Of a stretch of DNA of 64,000 nucleotides, positions 16,985-25,440 are shown in pieces. The notes beneath the pieces were generated by a model. It worked only from the letters and a program-made list of their open reading frames with translations, was not told the origin of the DNA and searched no databases. A program made the translations under genes and the position numbers. The DNA comes from Diaphorobacter caeni (GTDB taxonomy: Bacteria > Pseudomonadota > Gammaproteobacteria > Burkholderiales > Burkholderiaceae_C), in assembly GCF_015354245.1 (NCBI RefSeq), contig NZ_JADKYZ010000008.1, positions 285,389 to 349,388 on the forward strand, written 5' to 3'. Within the stretch, counting starts at the first letter, position 1. Each line of letters opens with the position of its first letter.

Positions 16985-16990
16985 GCAATC

Positions 16991-17025
16991 AAATCAAAGC
17001 CCGCCGAGTGGACACTGGCGGGCTT
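16991..17025 (-). terminator. Intrinsic terminator of the unknown gene at 17050
   Basis: Arms AAGCCCGCC (16998-17006) and GGCGGGCTT (17017-17025) form a 9-bp GC-rich stem. On the minus strand it is followed by the T-rich TTTGATTTGATT. Confidence 0.75.
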
Positions 17026-17049
17026 CTGTCCGTGAAAACGAGTTGTTGA

Positions 17050-17691
17050 TCAGTGCAGATGGCGCGGACGACGGCCTCCGCCGCCATGGCCGCCACCGCC
17101 CGAGCCACCAGCGCCCCGCGGCGGCTTGCCGATCTCGAGCGAATTCACCAGATCATCGAAGCGCTGATTGAACAGCTTGTCGATCTCGGCGACCACGCCA
17201 CCCAGCTCGGACGCGTCGAAGTGACGCTCCATCATGTTGATGACATCCTGCACCAGCAGATCGCGCTGCACCTGCATGATGGCGGCAGGCGTCGGTCCGA
17301 CGAACAGCATCACGAAGTCGTCGCGCGCCTCGGCACCGTCATCCGGTCCGTCGCCGTCCTCGTCATCGAACTCGGCGTCGTAGAACGTCACCTCGATGGC
17401 GGCGCCCTGCTCGGCCAGCTCGTTCAGGCCCATGCACATTTCATCAAGCGACTGACGGAAGTCGTCATCACCGCGAACGGTCCAGCACATCTGGAGCATG
17501 TGCGCCTTGGGATCGAACTGGATGCCAGGCTCTTCTTCGTAAGCGCTCGCGGCACCTGCGGCCAAGGAACGTGCGCCCGCGTACTTCCACAAGGGCGTCA
17601 GAGCTTCCTGCAGCTGATCGAAATCGACATCGCTGCGCAACTGCACCTGACCGTGCACATGGATTTCGAAGGGTGCGTTGTAATGTGACAT
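17050..17691 (-). CDS. Conserved protein of unknown function
   Basis: 213 residues from the ATG at 17691 (MSHYNAPFEIHVHGQVQLR). The first half is alpha/beta with FDQLQEALTPLWKYAGARSL, the middle is acidic (FDDEDGDGPDDGAE), and the C-terminus is a Gly/His/Arg-rich tail (GGSGGGGHGGGGRRPRHLH). It looks like a family restricted to Comamonadaceae and relatives (I believe DUF6806, not certain). The start codon lies only 15 nt after the encoded CCA end of tRNA-Leu, so the tRNA is probably excised from the mRNA leader. A longer start would read through the tRNA and is rejected. Confidence 0.75.
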   Translation of the reverse strand: MSHYNAPFEIHVHGQVQLRSDVDFDQLQEALTPLWKYAGARSLAAGAASAYEEEPGIQFDPKAHMLQMCWTVRGDDDFRQSLDEMCMGLNELAEQGAAIEVTFYDAEFDDEDGDGPDDGAEARDDFVMLFVGPTPAAIMQVQRDLLVQDVINMMERHFDASELGGVVAEIDKLFNQRFDDLVNSLEIGKPPRGAGGSGGGGHGGGGRRPRHLH

Positions 17692-17706
17692 ATTGAGTTT
17701 CTCGAC

Positions 17707-17798
17707 TGGTGCCCCGAGCCGGGGTCGAACCGGCACGCCCCTTTTACGGAAGCGGCGGATTTTAAGTCCGCAGTGTCTACCAATTTCACCATCGGGGC
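17707..17798 (-). tRNA. tRNA-Leu (anticodon TAA)
   Basis: Complete 92-nt cloverleaf: acceptor stem GCCCCGA/TCGGGGC, anticodon loop CTTAAAA between GCGGA and TCCGC, long variable arm, T-loop GTTCGAC, and encoded CCA. The anticodon UAA reads UUA/UUG. Confidence 0.97.
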
Positions 17799-17910
17799 GC
17801 CTGATACATGAGGAGACCAGCTTACCGCATTGCGCGGGGCATGGGCCCGAGTATCAGTACTCTTGTGTCCTGATCGGTATGGCGCATCGACGTATGCTGC
17901 TAGCGCCTGA

Positions 17911-17944
17911 ACAACAAAAAAGGGAAGCCTTTTGGGCTTCCCTT
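17911..17944 (-). terminator. Terminator of the Gly-Cys-Gly tRNA transcript
   Basis: A 10-bp stem, AAGGGAAGCC (17920-17929) with GGCTTCCCTT (17935-17944), is followed on the minus strand by six T. It separates the Gly-Cys-Gly tRNAs from tRNA-Leu, which must have its own promoter in 17799-17910. Confidence 0.85.
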
Positions 17945-17951
17945 TGGGATA

Positions 17952-18027
17952 TGGAGCGGGAAAACGGGTTCGAACCGTCGACCTATACCTTGGCAAGGTA
18001 TCGCTCTACCAACTGAGCTATTCCCGC
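17952..18027 (-). tRNA. tRNA-Gly (anticodon GCC), copy 2
   Basis: 76 nt with acceptor stem GCGGGAA/TTCCCGC, anticodon loop TTGCCAA and encoded CCA. It appears identical in sequence to the other tRNA-Gly at 18276-18351. Confidence 0.97.
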
Positions 18028-18153
18028 ATTTTTCATCTTCTCGTCTTGCGAAGCGAAGAATCAAATTCTATCACGTTTTTGATCGCTTTTTGCAAGTCTT
18101 TCAACCTACCCTCAACGATCCAGACAACTTTCGTTGCCCTTGCCACCAATCAC

Positions 18154-18227
18154 TGGAGGCGCGAGCCGGAGTCGAACCGGCCTAACCGGATTTGCAATCC
18201 GGGGCATAACCGATTTGCTATCGCGCC
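18154..18227 (-). tRNA. tRNA-Cys (anticodon GCA)
   Basis: 74 nt with acceptor stem GGCGCGA/TCGCGCC, anticodon GCA in the loop between CCGGA and TCCGG, and encoded CCA. It is flanked by the two tRNA-Gly copies. Confidence 0.97.
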
Positions 18228-18275
18228 TTGATCTCAACACAAGCCATCCAACCTACCGATCAGACCGCTGAAAAT

Positions 18276-18351
18276 TGGAGCGGGAAAACGGGTTCGAACC
18301 GTCGACCTATACCTTGGCAAGGTATCGCTCTACCAACTGAGCTATTCCCGC
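18276..18351 (-). tRNA. tRNA-Gly (anticodon GCC), copy 1
   Basis: 76 nt, first in the Gly-Cys-Gly transcript. AT-rich sequence with TACAAT- and TATATAC-like hexamers lies just upstream (18352-18420) and probably holds the promoter. Confidence 0.97.
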
Positions 18352-18449
18352 GTTTTTATCGAAGCCTCACAGTATATACCGTGTTTTGCTGCGATGAATG
18401 AATTGTAGCGCAGTTTTTTGGCCTTCCGGACAAATTCGCACTTTTTTTG

Positions 18450-18511
18450 AAAAAATCTGCCGAGGCCCGTTTTCGCCCCCTTTCGGAAACGCTGCTGACG
18501 GCCTCCGCAGA
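18450..18511 (-). terminator. Intrinsic terminator of lon
   Basis: Arms at 18500-18511 and 18456-18467 pair over 12 positions with a single G/G mismatch and a 32-nt loop. On the minus strand a run of six T follows at once. It lies directly downstream of the lon stop. Confidence 0.75.
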
Positions 18512-18527
18512 CTTCTTCAAAGCGAGG

Positions 18528-20972
18528 TCAGTGTTTGACTGAACCCGCGTCGGCCGATGGCGCAGCGGGAGCAGCCGGGGCTGCAGCCGCCGCCGCGTTG
18601 GCCGCAGCGATTTCCTCGTCGGTCAGCGGCACGGGCTGGCGAACCAATGCCACCTCGAGCACCTTGTCGATCCACTTGACCGGCACGATCTCGAGCCCGC
18701 TCTTCACGTTGTCCGGAATCTCCTGCAGATCCTTGACGTTCTCTTCAGGGATCAGCACGGTCTTGATGCCGCCGCGCAGCGCCGCAAGCAACTTTTCCTT
18801 GAGGCCGCCAATCGCGGTGACTTCACCACGCAAGGTGATTTCACCGGTCATCGCGACATCGGCACGGATCGGAATGCCGGTCAGCGCCGACACCATGGCC
18901 GTCGTCATCGCAGCGCCCGCGCTCGGACCGTCCTTGGGCGTGGCGCCGTCGGGCACGTGGATGTGGATGTCACGCTTCTCGAACACCTGATCCTTGATGC
19001 CCAGGCGATGGGCGCGACTGCGCACCACGGTGCGCGCGGCCTCGACGGACTCCTTCATCACGTCGCCCAGCGAACCGGTACGCGTGACGCCGCCCTTGCC
19101 GGGCATGGTCGCGACTTCGATGGTCAGCAGATCGCCGCCCACTTCCGTCCACGCCAGACCCACGACCTGTCCGACCTGGTCTTCCTTTTCGGCATGCCCA
19201 TAGTTGAACTTGCGCACGCCGAGGTACTCGGCCAGATTCTCGGCCGTGACCTTGACCTGCGGAGTCACCTGCTTGAGCAGAAGCTGCTTGACCACCTTGC
19301 GGCAGACCTTGGAGATCTCGCGCTCGAGCGAACGCACACCGGCTTCGCGGGTGTAGTAGCGCACGATGTCGCGCACCGCGCTTTCCTGCACTTCGAGTTC
19401 TTCCGTCTTGAGACCGTTGTTCTCCATCTGCTTGGGCAACAGGTACTTCATCGCGATGTTGGTCTTCTCGTCCTCGGTGTAACCCGAGAGGCGGATGACT
19501 TCCATGCGGTCGAGCAGCGCCGGCGGAATGTTCATGGAGTTGGAAGTCGCCACGAACATCACGTCCGACAGGTCGAAGTCCACTTCCACGTAGTGATCGG
19601 CAAACTTGTTGTTCTGCTCGGGATCGAGCACTTCCAGCAGCGCCGAAGACGGGTCGCCACGGAAATCCATGCCCAGCTTGTCGATCTCGTCGAGCAGGAA
19701 CAGCGGATTGCGCGTGCCCGCCTTGTTCAGGCTCTGCAGCACCTTGCCCGGCATCGCGCCGATGTAGGTGCGGCGGTGACCGCGAATCTCGGCCTCATCA
19801 CGCATGCCGCCGAGCGCCATGCGCACGTACTTGCGGCCCGTCGCCTTGGCGATCGACTGGCCGAGCGAGGTCTTGCCCACGCCTGGTGGGCCGACGAGGC
19901 ACAGAATCGGCGCCTTCACCTTGTCCACGCGCTGCTGCACCGCGAGATACTCAAGGATGCGGTCCTTGACCTTCTCGAGGCCGTAGTGGTCTTCGTTCAG
20001 CACGTCTTCCGCGAACTGCAGGTCGTGCTTGATCTTGGTCTTCTTGCTCCAAGGCAGGCCGGTGAGCACATCGATGTAGTTGCGCACCACGGTCGCCTCG
20101 GCGGACATGGGCGACATCAGCTTGAGCTTCTTGAGCTCGCCCTCGGCCTTCTTGCGCGCCTCCTGAGGCATGCGGGCGGCCTTGATCTTTTTCTCGATCT
20201 CCTCGATGTCGGCACCTTCTTCGCCTTCACCGAGTTCCTTCTGGATGGCCTTGACCTGCTCGTTCAAGTAGAAGTCGCGCTGGTTCTTTTCCATCTGCCG
20301 CTTGACGCGGCCGCGGATGCGCTTGTCGACGTTGAGGATGTCGACCTCGCGCTCGAGCTGCTCGAACAGGTTTTCGAGGCGGCCCTTCACATCGGCCATG
20401 TCGAGCACGAGCTGCTTGTTCTCGAGCTTGAGCGGCAGATGCGCTGCGATGGTGTCGGCCAGACGACCTGCGTCGTCGATGCTGGAGATCGACGTCAGGA
20501 TTTCCGAAGGGATCTTCTTGTTGAGTTTGACGTACTGGTCGAACTGCTGCATCACGGCGCGGCGCAGCGCCTCGATCTCGGCCGACTTCGGATCATCGGC
20601 GGCGGGCGTCTCCATCGGAGTAACGCTCGCGAGGAAGTGCGTTTCGGCGTCGTTGATCGAGTCCACCTTGGCGCGCTGCTGCCCCTCGACCAGCACCTTC
20701 ACGGTGCCGTCGGGCAGCTTGAGCATCTGCAGGATGGTGGACACGCAGCCCACCTCGAACATGTCTTCGACGGACGGCTCGTCCTTGGCTGCGGTCTTCT
20801 GCGCGACCAGCATGATGCGGCGATCCGCATCCATGGCCAGTTCCAGCGCCTTGATGCTCTTGGGGCGGCCCACGAACAAGGGGATGACCATGTGCGGGAA
20901 CACCACGACATCCCGAAGCGGGAGCAGCGGCAGATCAATGGGGGTTGCGGGCAATGGAGTGTTTCCGGACAT
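18528..20972 (-). CDS. lon: ATP-dependent protease Lon
   Basis: 814 residues. Degrades misfolded and regulatory proteins in the cytoplasm as a hexamer. Domains in order: N-terminal substrate-binding LON domain ([24 protein letters not shown]), coiled middle, AAA+ module with Walker [12 protein letters not shown] and Walker [11 protein letters not shown], then the protease domain with catalytic Ser in [11 protein letters not shown] (about 684) and Lys in [14 protein letters not shown] (about 727). The C-terminus has an extra Ala/Pro-rich tail ([17 protein letters not shown]). Last gene of the tig-clpP-clpX-lon order, with its own gap and a terminator after clpX. The long open frame on the opposite strand (18957-21101) is a shadow. 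Confidence 0.98.
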   Translation of the reverse strand: MSGNTPLPATPIDLPLLPLRDVVVFPHMVIPLFVGRPKSIKALELAMDADRRIMLVAQKTAAKDEPSVEDMFEVGCVSTILQMLKLPDGTVKVLVEGQQRAKVDSINDAETHFLASVTPMETPAADDPKSAEIEALRRAVMQQFDQYVKLNKKIPSEILTSISSIDDAGRLADTIAAHLPLKLENKQLVLDMADVKGRLENLFEQLEREVDILNVDKRIRGRVKRQMEKNQRDFYLNEQVKAIQKELGEGEEGADIEEIEKKIKAARMPQEARKKAEGELKKLKLMSPMSAEATVVRNYIDVLTGLPWSKKTKIKHDLQFAEDVLNEDHYGLEKVKDRILEYLAVQQRVDKVKAPILCLVGPPGVGKTSLGQSIAKATGRKYVRMALGGMRDEAEIRGHRRTYIGAMPGKVLQSLNKAGTRNPLFLLDEIDKLGMDFRGDPSSALLEVLDPEQNNKFADHYVEVDFDLSDVMFVATSNSMNIPPALLDRMEVIRLSGYTEDEKTNIAMKYLLPKQMENNGLKTEELEVQESAVRDIVRYYTREAGVRSLEREISKVCRKVVKQLLLKQVTPQVKVTAENLAEYLGVRKFNYGHAEKEDQVGQVVGLAWTEVGGDLLTIEVATMPGKGGVTRTGSLGDVMKESVEAARTVVRSRAHRLGIKDQVFEKRDIHIHVPDGATPKDGPSAGAAMTTAMVSALTGIPIRADVAMTGEITLRGEVTAIGGLKEKLLAALRGGIKTVLIPEENVKDLQEIPDNVKSGLEIVPVKWIDKVLEVALVRQPVPLTDEEIAAANAAAAAAPAAPAAPSADAGSVKH

Positions 20973-21023
20973 TCAAAATCCTTTAATAGCACCCTGGAGT
21001 TGAGGCCGCGGGTTCGAATTTCA

Positions 21024-21053
21024 ACCCACCGCGCCTTGAGGGCTGCGGTGGGT
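21024..21053 (-). terminator. Probable terminator between clpX and lon
   Basis: A perfect 9-bp stem, ACCCACCGC (21024-21032) with GCGGTGGGT (21045-21053), lies in the clpX-lon gap. The T-run after it on the minus strand is weak (TTGAAATT), so termination may be partial. Confidence 0.55.
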
Positions 21054-21107
21054 CACGGTCTCTGGCTGCGCGTGCAACGGGGCGACAGCCGAATCAAGTG
21101 ATTGGCT

Positions 21108-22373
21108 TCAGGCCGTCTTGGCTGCTTCGCGGTAGACGAGCAACGGCGACTGGTCTTCTTCGATGGTGGATTCGTCCACGACGACCTTCTCCACGTTGTC
21201 GGTGGTCGGCAGATCGAACATGGTGCCGATCAGCGCCTGCTCCATGATGGAGCGCAGACCACGGGCACCGGTCTTGCGGGCCAGCGCCTTGCGGGCAATG
21301 GCCTTGAGCGCCGCTGGGCGGATCTCGAGGTCCACGCCTTCCATCGCGAGCAGCTTGCTGTACTGCTTGACGAGCGCGTTCTTGGGCTCGGTCAGGATCT
21401 GCACCAGCGCGTCTTCGCTCAGTTCGGCGAGCGAGGTGACCACGGGCATGCGGCCGACCAGTTCGGGGATCAGACCGAACTTGATCAGATCCTCGGGCTC
21501 GATTTCCTGGAACACCTCGGAGACCGAGCGCTGCTTCTTGCTCTTGACCGTCGCGCCGAAGCCGATGCCGGACGCTTCCGTGCGATTCTCGATCACCTTC
21601 TCGAGACCGGCGAACGCGCCGCCGCAGATGAACAGGATGTTGGTCGTGTCGATCTGCAGGAAATCCTGATTGGGATGCTTGCGGCCACCCTGCGGTGGAA
21701 CGCTCGCCATCGTGCCTTCGATGAGCTTGAGCAGCGCCTGCTGCACGCCCTCGCCCGACACGTCGCGGGTGATGCTGGGGTTGTCGCTCTTGCGCGAGAT
21801 CTTGTCGATTTCGTCGATGTAGACAATGCCGCGCTGGGCGCGCTCGACGTCGTAGTTGCAGCTTTGCAGCAGCTTCTGGACGATGTTCTCGACGTCTTCG
21901 CCAACGTAGCCGGCCTCAGTCAGCGTGGTGGCGTCAGCCATCACGAAGGGCACGTCGAGCTGGCGCGCGAGCGTCTGTGCAAGCAGCGTCTTGCCGGAGC
22001 CGGTGGGGCCGATCAGCAGGATGTTGCTCTTCGCGAGCTCGATGTCATCCTTGCCGGCGCGGTCCTTGTGACGCAGTCGCTTGTAATGGTTGTAGACGGC
22101 CACGGCGAGCGTGCGCTTGGCCTTTTCCTGACCAATCACATAGTTGTCGAGGTTCGATTTGATCTCTGCGGGCGCGGGCAGATCGCCGCGACCTTCGCGA
22201 CCACTGTCGCTCGCCTGCGGCTCATCACGGATGATCTCGTTGCACAGATCAATGCACTCGTCGCAAATAAACACGGACGGACCGGCGATCAACTTCTTCA
22301 CCTCGTGCTGGCTTTTGCCGCAGAAGGTGCAGTAGAGGTTTTTTTCGCTGGAAGAGCCTTTTTTCTCGGCCAT
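21108..22373 (-). CDS. clpX: ATP-dependent Clp protease ATP-binding subunit ClpX
   Basis: 421 residues. Unfolds substrates and feeds them to ClpP. The N-terminal zinc-binding domain has four Cys (15, 18, 37 and 40: CTFCGK ... CDEC). AAA+ features are Walker [13 protein letters not shown], Walker B VYIDEIDK, pore-loop region around GYVGEDVEN and the IGF-type ClpP-docking loop (ASGIGFGA). Length and order are typical of proteobacterial ClpX. It follows clpP on the same strand with a 187-bp gap. Confidence 0.98.
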   Translation of the reverse strand: MAEKKGSSSEKNLYCTFCGKSQHEVKKLIAGPSVFICDECIDLCNEIIRDEPQASDSGREGRGDLPAPAEIKSNLDNYVIGQEKAKRTLAVAVYNHYKRLRHKDRAGKDDIELAKSNILLIGPTGSGKTLLAQTLARQLDVPFVMADATTLTEAGYVGEDVENIVQKLLQSCNYDVERAQRGIVYIDEIDKISRKSDNPSITRDVSGEGVQQALLKLIEGTMASVPPQGGRKHPNQDFLQIDTTNILFICGGAFAGLEKVIENRTEASGIGFGATVKSKKQRSVSEVFQEIEPEDLIKFGLIPELVGRMPVVTSLAELSEDALVQILTEPKNALVKQYSKLLAMEGVDLEIRPAALKAIARKALARKTGARGLRSIMEQALIGTMFDLPTTDNVEKVVVDESTIEEDQSPLLVYREAAKTA

Positions 22374-22560
22374 GGAAACAATGCCTTATGACAAGGAACG
22401 TAGTCTGATGATAACGAAATAAAAAACGGCGCTTCTCCTGATGCCTTTTATGGGTTTTCTTCCGGCGGGAAAGCCGTCCGAAATCACCATTCTTGACAGT
22501 GGCATCAGGGAAGCGCCATGCCTTGGGTGGCTGCGGCACCACAAACGGCACCGCCCTCCA

Positions 22561-23169
22561 TCAAGGACGCTTGGAGATGACCTCGTCCACGAGGCCGTAG
22601 TCCTTGGCTTCCGGAGCCGTCATGAAGTAGTCGCGCTCGGTGTCGGCCTTGACCTTCTCGTACGGCTGACCGGTGCGTTCGGCCAGAATGCGGTTCATCT
22701 GCTCCTTGGTGCGCAGAATGTCGCGCGCATGGATTTCGATGTCCGTCGCCTGACCGCGAGCGCCACCCAGAACCTGGTGGATCATGATCTTGGAATTGGG
22801 CAGCGAGAAACGCTTGCCCTTGGCGCCAGCCGCCAGCAGGAACGCGCCCATGCTCGCAGCGAAGCCGCAGCACAGCGTCGACACGTCGGGCTTGATGAAC
22901 TGCATGGTGTCGTAGATCGCCATGCCGGCCGTCACGCTGCCGCCGGGGGAATTGATGTAGAACGAAATGTCCTTGTCGGGGTTTTCGCTCTCAAGGAACA
23001 GCAACTGCGCCACGACGAGGTTGGCGGTCTGGTCATTGACCTCGCCCACCAGGAAAATCACGCGCTCCTTGAGCAGACGTGAGTAGATGTCGTAGGAGCG
23101 CTCGCCGCGTCCCGACTGCTCGATCACCATGGGAACCATGCCCAAGGCCTGCGTTTCCAGTGCACTCAT
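22561..23169 (-). CDS. clpP: ATP-dependent Clp protease proteolytic subunit ClpP
   Basis: 202 residues. Serine protease forming the tetradecameric chamber used with ClpX or ClpA. Catalytic triad visible: Ser106 in [10 protein letters not shown], His131 in MIHQVLGG and Asp180 in DTERDYFM. The N-terminal [27 protein letters not shown] is the usual processed leader. A GGAG lies before the ATG. Confidence 0.98.
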   Translation of the reverse strand: MSALETQALGMVPMVIEQSGRGERSYDIYSRLLKERVIFLVGEVNDQTANLVVAQLLFLESENPDKDISFYINSPGGSVTAGMAIYDTMQFIKPDVSTLCCGFAASMGAFLLAAGAKGKRFSLPNSKIMIHQVLGGARGQATDIEIHARDILRTKEQMNRILAERTGQPYEKVKADTERDYFMTAPEAKDYGLVDEVISKRP

Positions 23170-23294
23170 GTATTACTCCAGAGAGATATCGTACGAAATT
23201 GGTACAAACCGTCCCGAATCGGCTGGCCGCGAATCACATGCGAATCACTGACGCGTCGCCCGGCCTCAACCCATTCAGGTCACCAGAAATGAAA

Positions 23295-23324
23295 TGGGGC
23301 TTGCACAGCAAAGTACAAGCCCCA
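23295..23324 (-). terminator. Hairpin between tig and clpP
   Basis: A 9-bp stem, TGGGGCTTG with CAAGCCCCA and a 12-nt loop, lies 56 bp after the tig stop. The following minus-strand sequence (TTTCATTTC) is only moderately T-rich, so it may attenuate rather than end transcription. Confidence 0.5.
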
Positions 23325-23380
23325 ATCATGGCTTTGACTCACCGCCCATCATAGCGGCAAGTTCAGGACGTCCTGAAGAA

Positions 23381-24694
23381 TCAGGCCTGAGCGCCCATCA
23401 GATCGTCGAAGGAAATGGCCTTCTCTTCAACCTTGGCCTTTTCCAGCACGAAGTTGGTGACGTTGTTCTCGATCACGACGGCTTCCACATCGGCCAGACG
23501 GTTGCGGTCGCTGAAGTACCAACGCACCACGTCTTCCGGCTTCTCGTAGGAAGCGGCCAGCTCGTCGATGTGGGCCTTCAGTTGCTCGGGAGTGGCTTCC
23601 AGCTTGTTGGCCTTGACCAGCTCGGCGACCACCAGACCCAGGCGCACGCGGCGCTCGGCCTGTGGGCGGAACACGTCTTCAGGGATCTCCGCCTTGTCGG
23701 CGTCCTTGATGCCGCGCTGCTTCAGGTCGGCGACGGCGCTGTCACGCAGGCGGCCGATTTCGGCTTGCACGGATGCGTTGGGCAGCTCCAGCTCGGCCTT
23801 GGACACCAGTGCGTCCATCACGGCCTGCTTGTTGCGGGCCTGCAGGCGGAACTTCACTTCGCGCTCGAGGTTGGTGCGGATGTCGCCACGCAGACCGTCC
23901 ACGGTGCCGTCGGCGATGCCGAGGGACTTGGCGAACTGTTCGTTCACTTCGGGCAGGTGAGCGGCTTCGATCTTCTTGACGGTCACGAGGAAGTCGGCGG
24001 TCTTGCCGGCCACTTCCTTGCCGTGGTAGTCCTCAGGGAAAGCCAGCGGGAAAGTCTTGCTTTCGCCAGCCTTCAGGCCACGCACAGCGTCTTCGAATTC
24101 CTTGAGCATCTGGCCTTCGCCGACCAGGAACTGGAACTCTTCAGCCTTGCCGCCAGCGAAGGTTTCGCCGTCGATCTTGCCTTCGAAGTCCACGGTCACG
24201 CGGTCGCCGTCTTCGGCACCGGCGTCCTTGGCACGTTGTGCGAAGGTGCGACGCTGCTTGCGCAGGATGTCCAGCGTCTTGTCGATCGCTGCGTCGGTCA
24301 CTTCGGCGGAAACCTTTTCCACTTCAGCGGAAGCCAGATCACCGATCTTCACTTCGGGGAACACTTCGAACACGGCGTCGAACGACACTTCACCTTCCGG
24401 TGCGCCGTCCTTTTCGGTGATGCGGGGCTGGCCGGCAACACGCAGGTTGGCTTCGTTGGCGGCCTGGGCAAATGCCTCGCCGACCTTGTCGTTCATCACT
24501 TCGTACTGAACGGAATAGCCATAACGCTGAGCCACGACGCTCATCGGCACCTTGCCCGGACGGAAACCGTCCATCTTCACGGTGCGGGCCAGACGCTTCA
24601 GGCGCGAGTCAACTTCGCTCTGAATCGAGGCAACGGGCAGGCTCAGCGTGATCTTACGCTCGAGCTTTTCAAGATTTTCAACAGTTACGGCCAT
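23381..24694 (-). CDS. tig: Trigger factor (ribosome-associated chaperone, peptidyl-prolyl isomerase)
   Basis: 437 residues, the usual length. Binds the ribosome exit tunnel and shields nascent chains. The ribosome-binding loop GFRPGKVPMSVVAQRYG lies near residue 45. The central FKBP-type isomerase domain runs about residues 155-245 (GDRVTVDFEGKIDGETFAGGKAEEFQFLVGEGQML). The C-terminal helical chaperone domain contains LAASYEKPEDVVRWYF and ends in LVLEKAKVEEKAISFDDLM. AGGAA precedes the ATG. Confidence 0.98.
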   Translation of the reverse strand: MAVTVENLEKLERKITLSLPVASIQSEVDSRLKRLARTVKMDGFRPGKVPMSVVAQRYGYSVQYEVMNDKVGEAFAQAANEANLRVAGQPRITEKDGAPEGEVSFDAVFEVFPEVKIGDLASAEVEKVSAEVTDAAIDKTLDILRKQRRTFAQRAKDAGAEDGDRVTVDFEGKIDGETFAGGKAEEFQFLVGEGQMLKEFEDAVRGLKAGESKTFPLAFPEDYHGKEVAGKTADFLVTVKKIEAAHLPEVNEQFAKSLGIADGTVDGLRGDIRTNLEREVKFRLQARNKQAVMDALVSKAELELPNASVQAEIGRLRDSAVADLKQRGIKDADKAEIPEDVFRPQAERRVRLGLVVAELVKANKLEATPEQLKAHIDELAASYEKPEDVVRWYFSDRNRLADVEAVVIENNVTNFVLEKAKVEEKAISFDDLMGAQA

Positions 24695-25156
24695 GGTAGT
24701 TCCTAGTATCAGGGCTGTGGACCGAGCTGACTGCAGTGCAAGCAGTCTGCACCGTGTTCCGCCAAAGTCTCACGTGTCTCGTGCACGAGGCCCGCAGCTC
24801 CATCGAAAAAGCTGGCGTCTCGCCCACATCAATATCTAAAACTTAGATTTCTATCGCGCGAGCAAAAAGCCAGACGAAATCTGGCCCGGGATTGCGCGAA
24901 GCCAATGATTATACCCAGCACGCTTGGGGATGGACTTCGGCAAGCACCTGATCAGTGCTGACACCTAGACCCACAACGTCCACGCGAACCTGCAAAACTG
25001 GGTCCAGACACCTCAAAAACAGGCTGGAGCCAAGCGTGCGCCCGGACAGTCCCGCAGAGACAGCGCCCTCCGCGACGACGCCATCCCGAGCGCAGTCGTG
25101 TACAAAATGTCACCAATATTCAGCTCTGCCAGCCGAATTCACCCCAGCTAGAGAAC
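24695..25156. other. Intergenic region upstream of tig
   Basis: About 460 bp without a supported gene between tig and the tRNA-Leu(TAG) terminator. It holds the tig leader and presumably its promoter, plus the hairpin at 24862-24885. Open frames here (for example 24955-25167 plus) lack ribosome sites and convincing codon use. Confidence 0.5.
24862..24885 (-). terminator. Intrinsic terminator upstream of tig
   Basis: Stem GCCAGA/TCTGGC with a 5-nt loop, followed on the minus strand by TTTTTGC. No gene is visible immediately upstream, so it is either a back-up terminator for the tRNA-Leu transcript or ends an unseen short RNA from 24886-25156. Confidence 0.6.
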
Positions 25157-25190
25157 AAAAAGGCTGACTCCCCGGAGGAAATCAGCCTTT
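25157..25190 (-). terminator. Intrinsic terminator of tRNA-Leu(TAG)
   Basis: 9-bp stem AAAGGCTGA (25159-25167) with TCAGCCTTT (25182-25190), followed on the minus strand by TTTTTGTTC. It lies 46 bp beyond the 3' end of the tRNA. Confidence 0.8.
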
Positions 25191-25236
25191 GAATCGAATC
25201 AATGGCGGTGACATCTCGCGATGCACTGCCGACTCC

Positions 25237-25323
25237 TGGTGCGCGGGGGGGGACTCGAACCCCCACAGTGTTGCCACCGTCAGGACCTAAACCTGGTGCG
25301 TCTACCAATTTCGCCACCCGCGC
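25237..25323 (-). tRNA. tRNA-Leu (anticodon TAG)
   Basis: 87 nt with acceptor stem GCGCGGG/CCCGCGC, anticodon loop TTTAGGT (reads CUN codons), long variable arm, T-loop GTTCGAG and encoded CCA. Confidence 0.97.
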
Positions 25324-25440
25324 GGGTTGTTCATTGTCTCGGTGGAGTCGGAATTGAGCATTCCTGCGCCACCGGAAATTGGTGAATCGGGAATTCTAGC
25401 CGGACTTTGGCATCGAAATCCCCTCTTCATTCTTTTCACC

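Noticed and set aside
18957..21101. 714-codon open frame on the strand opposite lon
   Set aside because: Mirror of lon codon bias in GC-rich DNA; low-complexity His/Leu/Asp-rich translation, no ribosome site, no family motif.
20973..21107. Heat-shock (sigma-32) promoter for lon
   Set aside because: CTTGAT and CCCCGTT-like elements exist but their spacing is too short for a sigma-32 promoter.
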